Assembly (NCBI GenBank): GCA_902493375.1
Contig: CABUPH010000019.1
Coordinates: forward strand, 1 to 36,043
Length of the DNA: 36,043 nt
Direction: 5' to 3'
From: an uncultured Collinsella sp.
GTDB lineage: Bacteria; Actinomycetota; Coriobacteriia; Coriobacteriales; Coriobacteriaceae
This document shows, in pieces, positions 35,127-36,043 of the stretch. The position numbers and the translations under genes were made by a program. The notes under the pieces were generated by a model. The model had not been told where the DNA came from, ran no database searches, and worked only from the letters and a program-made list of their open reading frames with translations. How positions within the stretch are numbered: the stretch's first letter is position 1; every line of letters starts with the position of its first letter.

Positions 35127-35825
35127 ATGGAGACGGCGAAAGCAGTTCGCATAGGCAGGGCGCTAGCCGAAGCGGATCTTGTCATCATCGGCGCTAGCAA
35201 CGGACTCGACATGGCGGAGGGGCTCAACCTTTTCTGCGCCGATGCTCATTTCCAAGAGGCGTACGGCGACCTCGCTCAGGCAGACGGCATCGGCTGCATA
35301 CTGCAGGGGCTCGCTTCCCCGGATGCCAGCGTGCGACGCCGATGGGCCGAGCGGTTCCATCAAAAGGAGTATCTCGAATATGAGCCCGGCTCGCTCATGA
35401 ACGGGCTGCGGCGTCTTACGGAGCACGCCGACACCTTCGTGGTCACATGCAACATCGACGGGCACTTCGCGCGCGCCGGGTTCGACGAGAACCGCGTGCT
35501 CGAGACGGAGGGGGGCATACGCACGTCGATCGACGAGCGGCGTCTCGCCCATCCAGACGCCCTCGCCACGGACCAGCTCGAGGAGCTCGAGCGCCTTGTG
35601 CAAGCCCATCGCAACGGCAGGGTCGCCATCCTCGAACTTGGCGTGGGACTGCGCAACGGCATCATAAAGCACATGCTCGCCCAGATCGCGAACGTCTGCG
35701 AGCACGCCACCTACATCGTGTTCAACTACAGCCAGGCCATGGCGCCCGACGCCTCGTGCGAGACGATTCTCGTTGACGGCGATATGACCCCGGCTTTCGA
35801 GGAGATTGCCCAATGCCGTCTCTAG
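35127..35825 (+). CDS. Degenerate SIR2-like protein lacking zinc cysteines
   Basis: 232 residues, GGGAGG before the ATG, three bases after the first sirtuin's stop. The NAD+-binding start is IGASNGLDMAEG (21-32), TCNIDGHF (107-114) keeps Asn109 and Asp111, and LELGVGLRNGIIKHML matches the sister gene. The catalytic His/Gln position is Glu128 in ETEGG. The zinc module is missing: the six cysteines are isolated and there is no C-x2-C pair. The zinc-module segment is shortened by about 60 residues relative to its neighbour. It may be a catalytically altered or inactive partner, perhaps binding NAD+ or ADP-ribose. Codon use and spacing show no sign of decay, and it remains in frame within the operon. 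Confidence 0.78.
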   Translation: METAKAVRIGRALAEADLVIIGASNGLDMAEGLNLFCADAHFQEAYGDLAQADGIGCILQGLASPDASVRRRWAERFHQKEYLEYEPGSLMNGLRRLTEHADTFVVTCNIDGHFARAGFDENRVLETEGGIRTSIDERRLAHPDALATDQLEELERLVQAHRNGRVAILELGVGLRNGIIKHMLAQIANVCEHATYIVFNYSQAMAPDASCETILVDGDMTPAFEEIAQCRL

Positions 35826-36043
35826 AGAGGGAAGCGTATAGGCTTCGAAGCCTTATCGACGATGCCGACGCCATCATCGTCGGCATCGGCTCGGGCATGT
35901 CAAGCGCCGCCGGGTTCAACCATTACAACCGCGCAGGCATGGCGCGCGCCGGAATGACGGACTGGCAGCAAGCCTTTGGCTTCAAGAACCTTTTCGACGG
36001 CTTCTACCACCTCTACCCCAGCCTCGAGCAGCAATGGGCCTAC
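35813..36043 (+). CDS. Third SIR2-like protein, N-terminal part (cut by window edge)
   Basis: The ATG at 35813 overlaps the previous gene by 13 bases, indicating translational coupling. Only the first 77 residues are inside the window: MPSLEREAYRLRSLIDDADA, then the NAD+-binding loop IVGIGSGMSSAAGFNHY (22-38) and AFGFKNLFDGFYHLYPSLEQQWAY, which follows the pattern of SirTM-type N-termini (F-x-F-x-x-L-F-x-G-F-Y). The glycine-rich loop GIGSGMSSAAG is closer to the canonical GAGxSxxSG than either sister. Whether it keeps the catalytic residue and zinc ligands lies beyond the window. Confidence 0.72.
   Translation, partial: MPSLEREAYRLRSLIDDADAIIVGIGSGMSSAAGFNHYNRAGMARAGMTDWQQAFGFKNLFDGFYHLYPSLEQQWAY

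Overview
The window is GC-rich, densely coded DNA with bacterial Shine-Dalgarno sites. It most resembles a gut actinobacterium of the class Coriobacteriia, probably Collinsella or a close relative. The pointers are a sortase substrate with a variant LAGTG signal, large hybrid histidine kinases with substrate-binding-protein sensors, a fused 1,084-residue ABC exporter, and short intergenic repeats with a GGGGACGTTCTT core that I associate with Collinsella. The genus call is inference; no rRNA or other decisive marker is present. No tRNA, rRNA, CRISPR array or intact insertion sequence was seen, and no gene-free stretch exceeds 300 bases.

Left part (1-9.5 kb): a minus-strand run with an ion channel, a LOG-family phosphoribohydrolase and the start of a ClC-like channel. 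Then come a nested inverted-repeat element and a hybrid kinase with two fused substrate-binding domains, followed by a pyridoxamine-phosphate-oxidase-like protein. Facing these is a second hybrid kinase whose upstream, translationally coupled partner is a free substrate-binding lipoprotein. A MalY/PatB-type C-S lyase follows.

Middle (9.6-21.4 kb): TrmO and a divergent XRE/zinc-ribbon/TipAS regulator, a glutaredoxin, a hairpin and a second degenerate copy of the repeat, a tRNA-dihydrouridine synthase and a MacB-like fused ABC exporter. Next is an apparent membrane redox operon read leftward: a 48-residue CXXC membrane protein (TTG start, shorter than usual gene-calling limits), a NapH-like polyferredoxin and a TlpA-like thioredoxin lipoprotein. 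An OmpR-type response regulator and its kinase diverge from it and may control it.

Right part (20.4-36 kb): a LuxR-type regulator precedes a 1,455-residue surface protein with a twin-arginine-like leader and a C-terminal LAGTG signal. Then come a sugar acetyltransferase, a two-subunit type IIA topoisomerase of divergent type, and an AAA/DUF4143 ATPase. The end of the window holds the most unusual locus: a flavodoxin-fold reductase with four closely spaced cysteines, a TetR regulator and, divergent from it, three consecutive SIR2-like genes. The first has the class M (SirTM-like) features, the second has lost the zinc cysteines and the catalytic position, and the third is cut by the window edge. 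A palindrome suited to a TetR-family dimer covers the -10 box between the regulator and the sirtuin genes.
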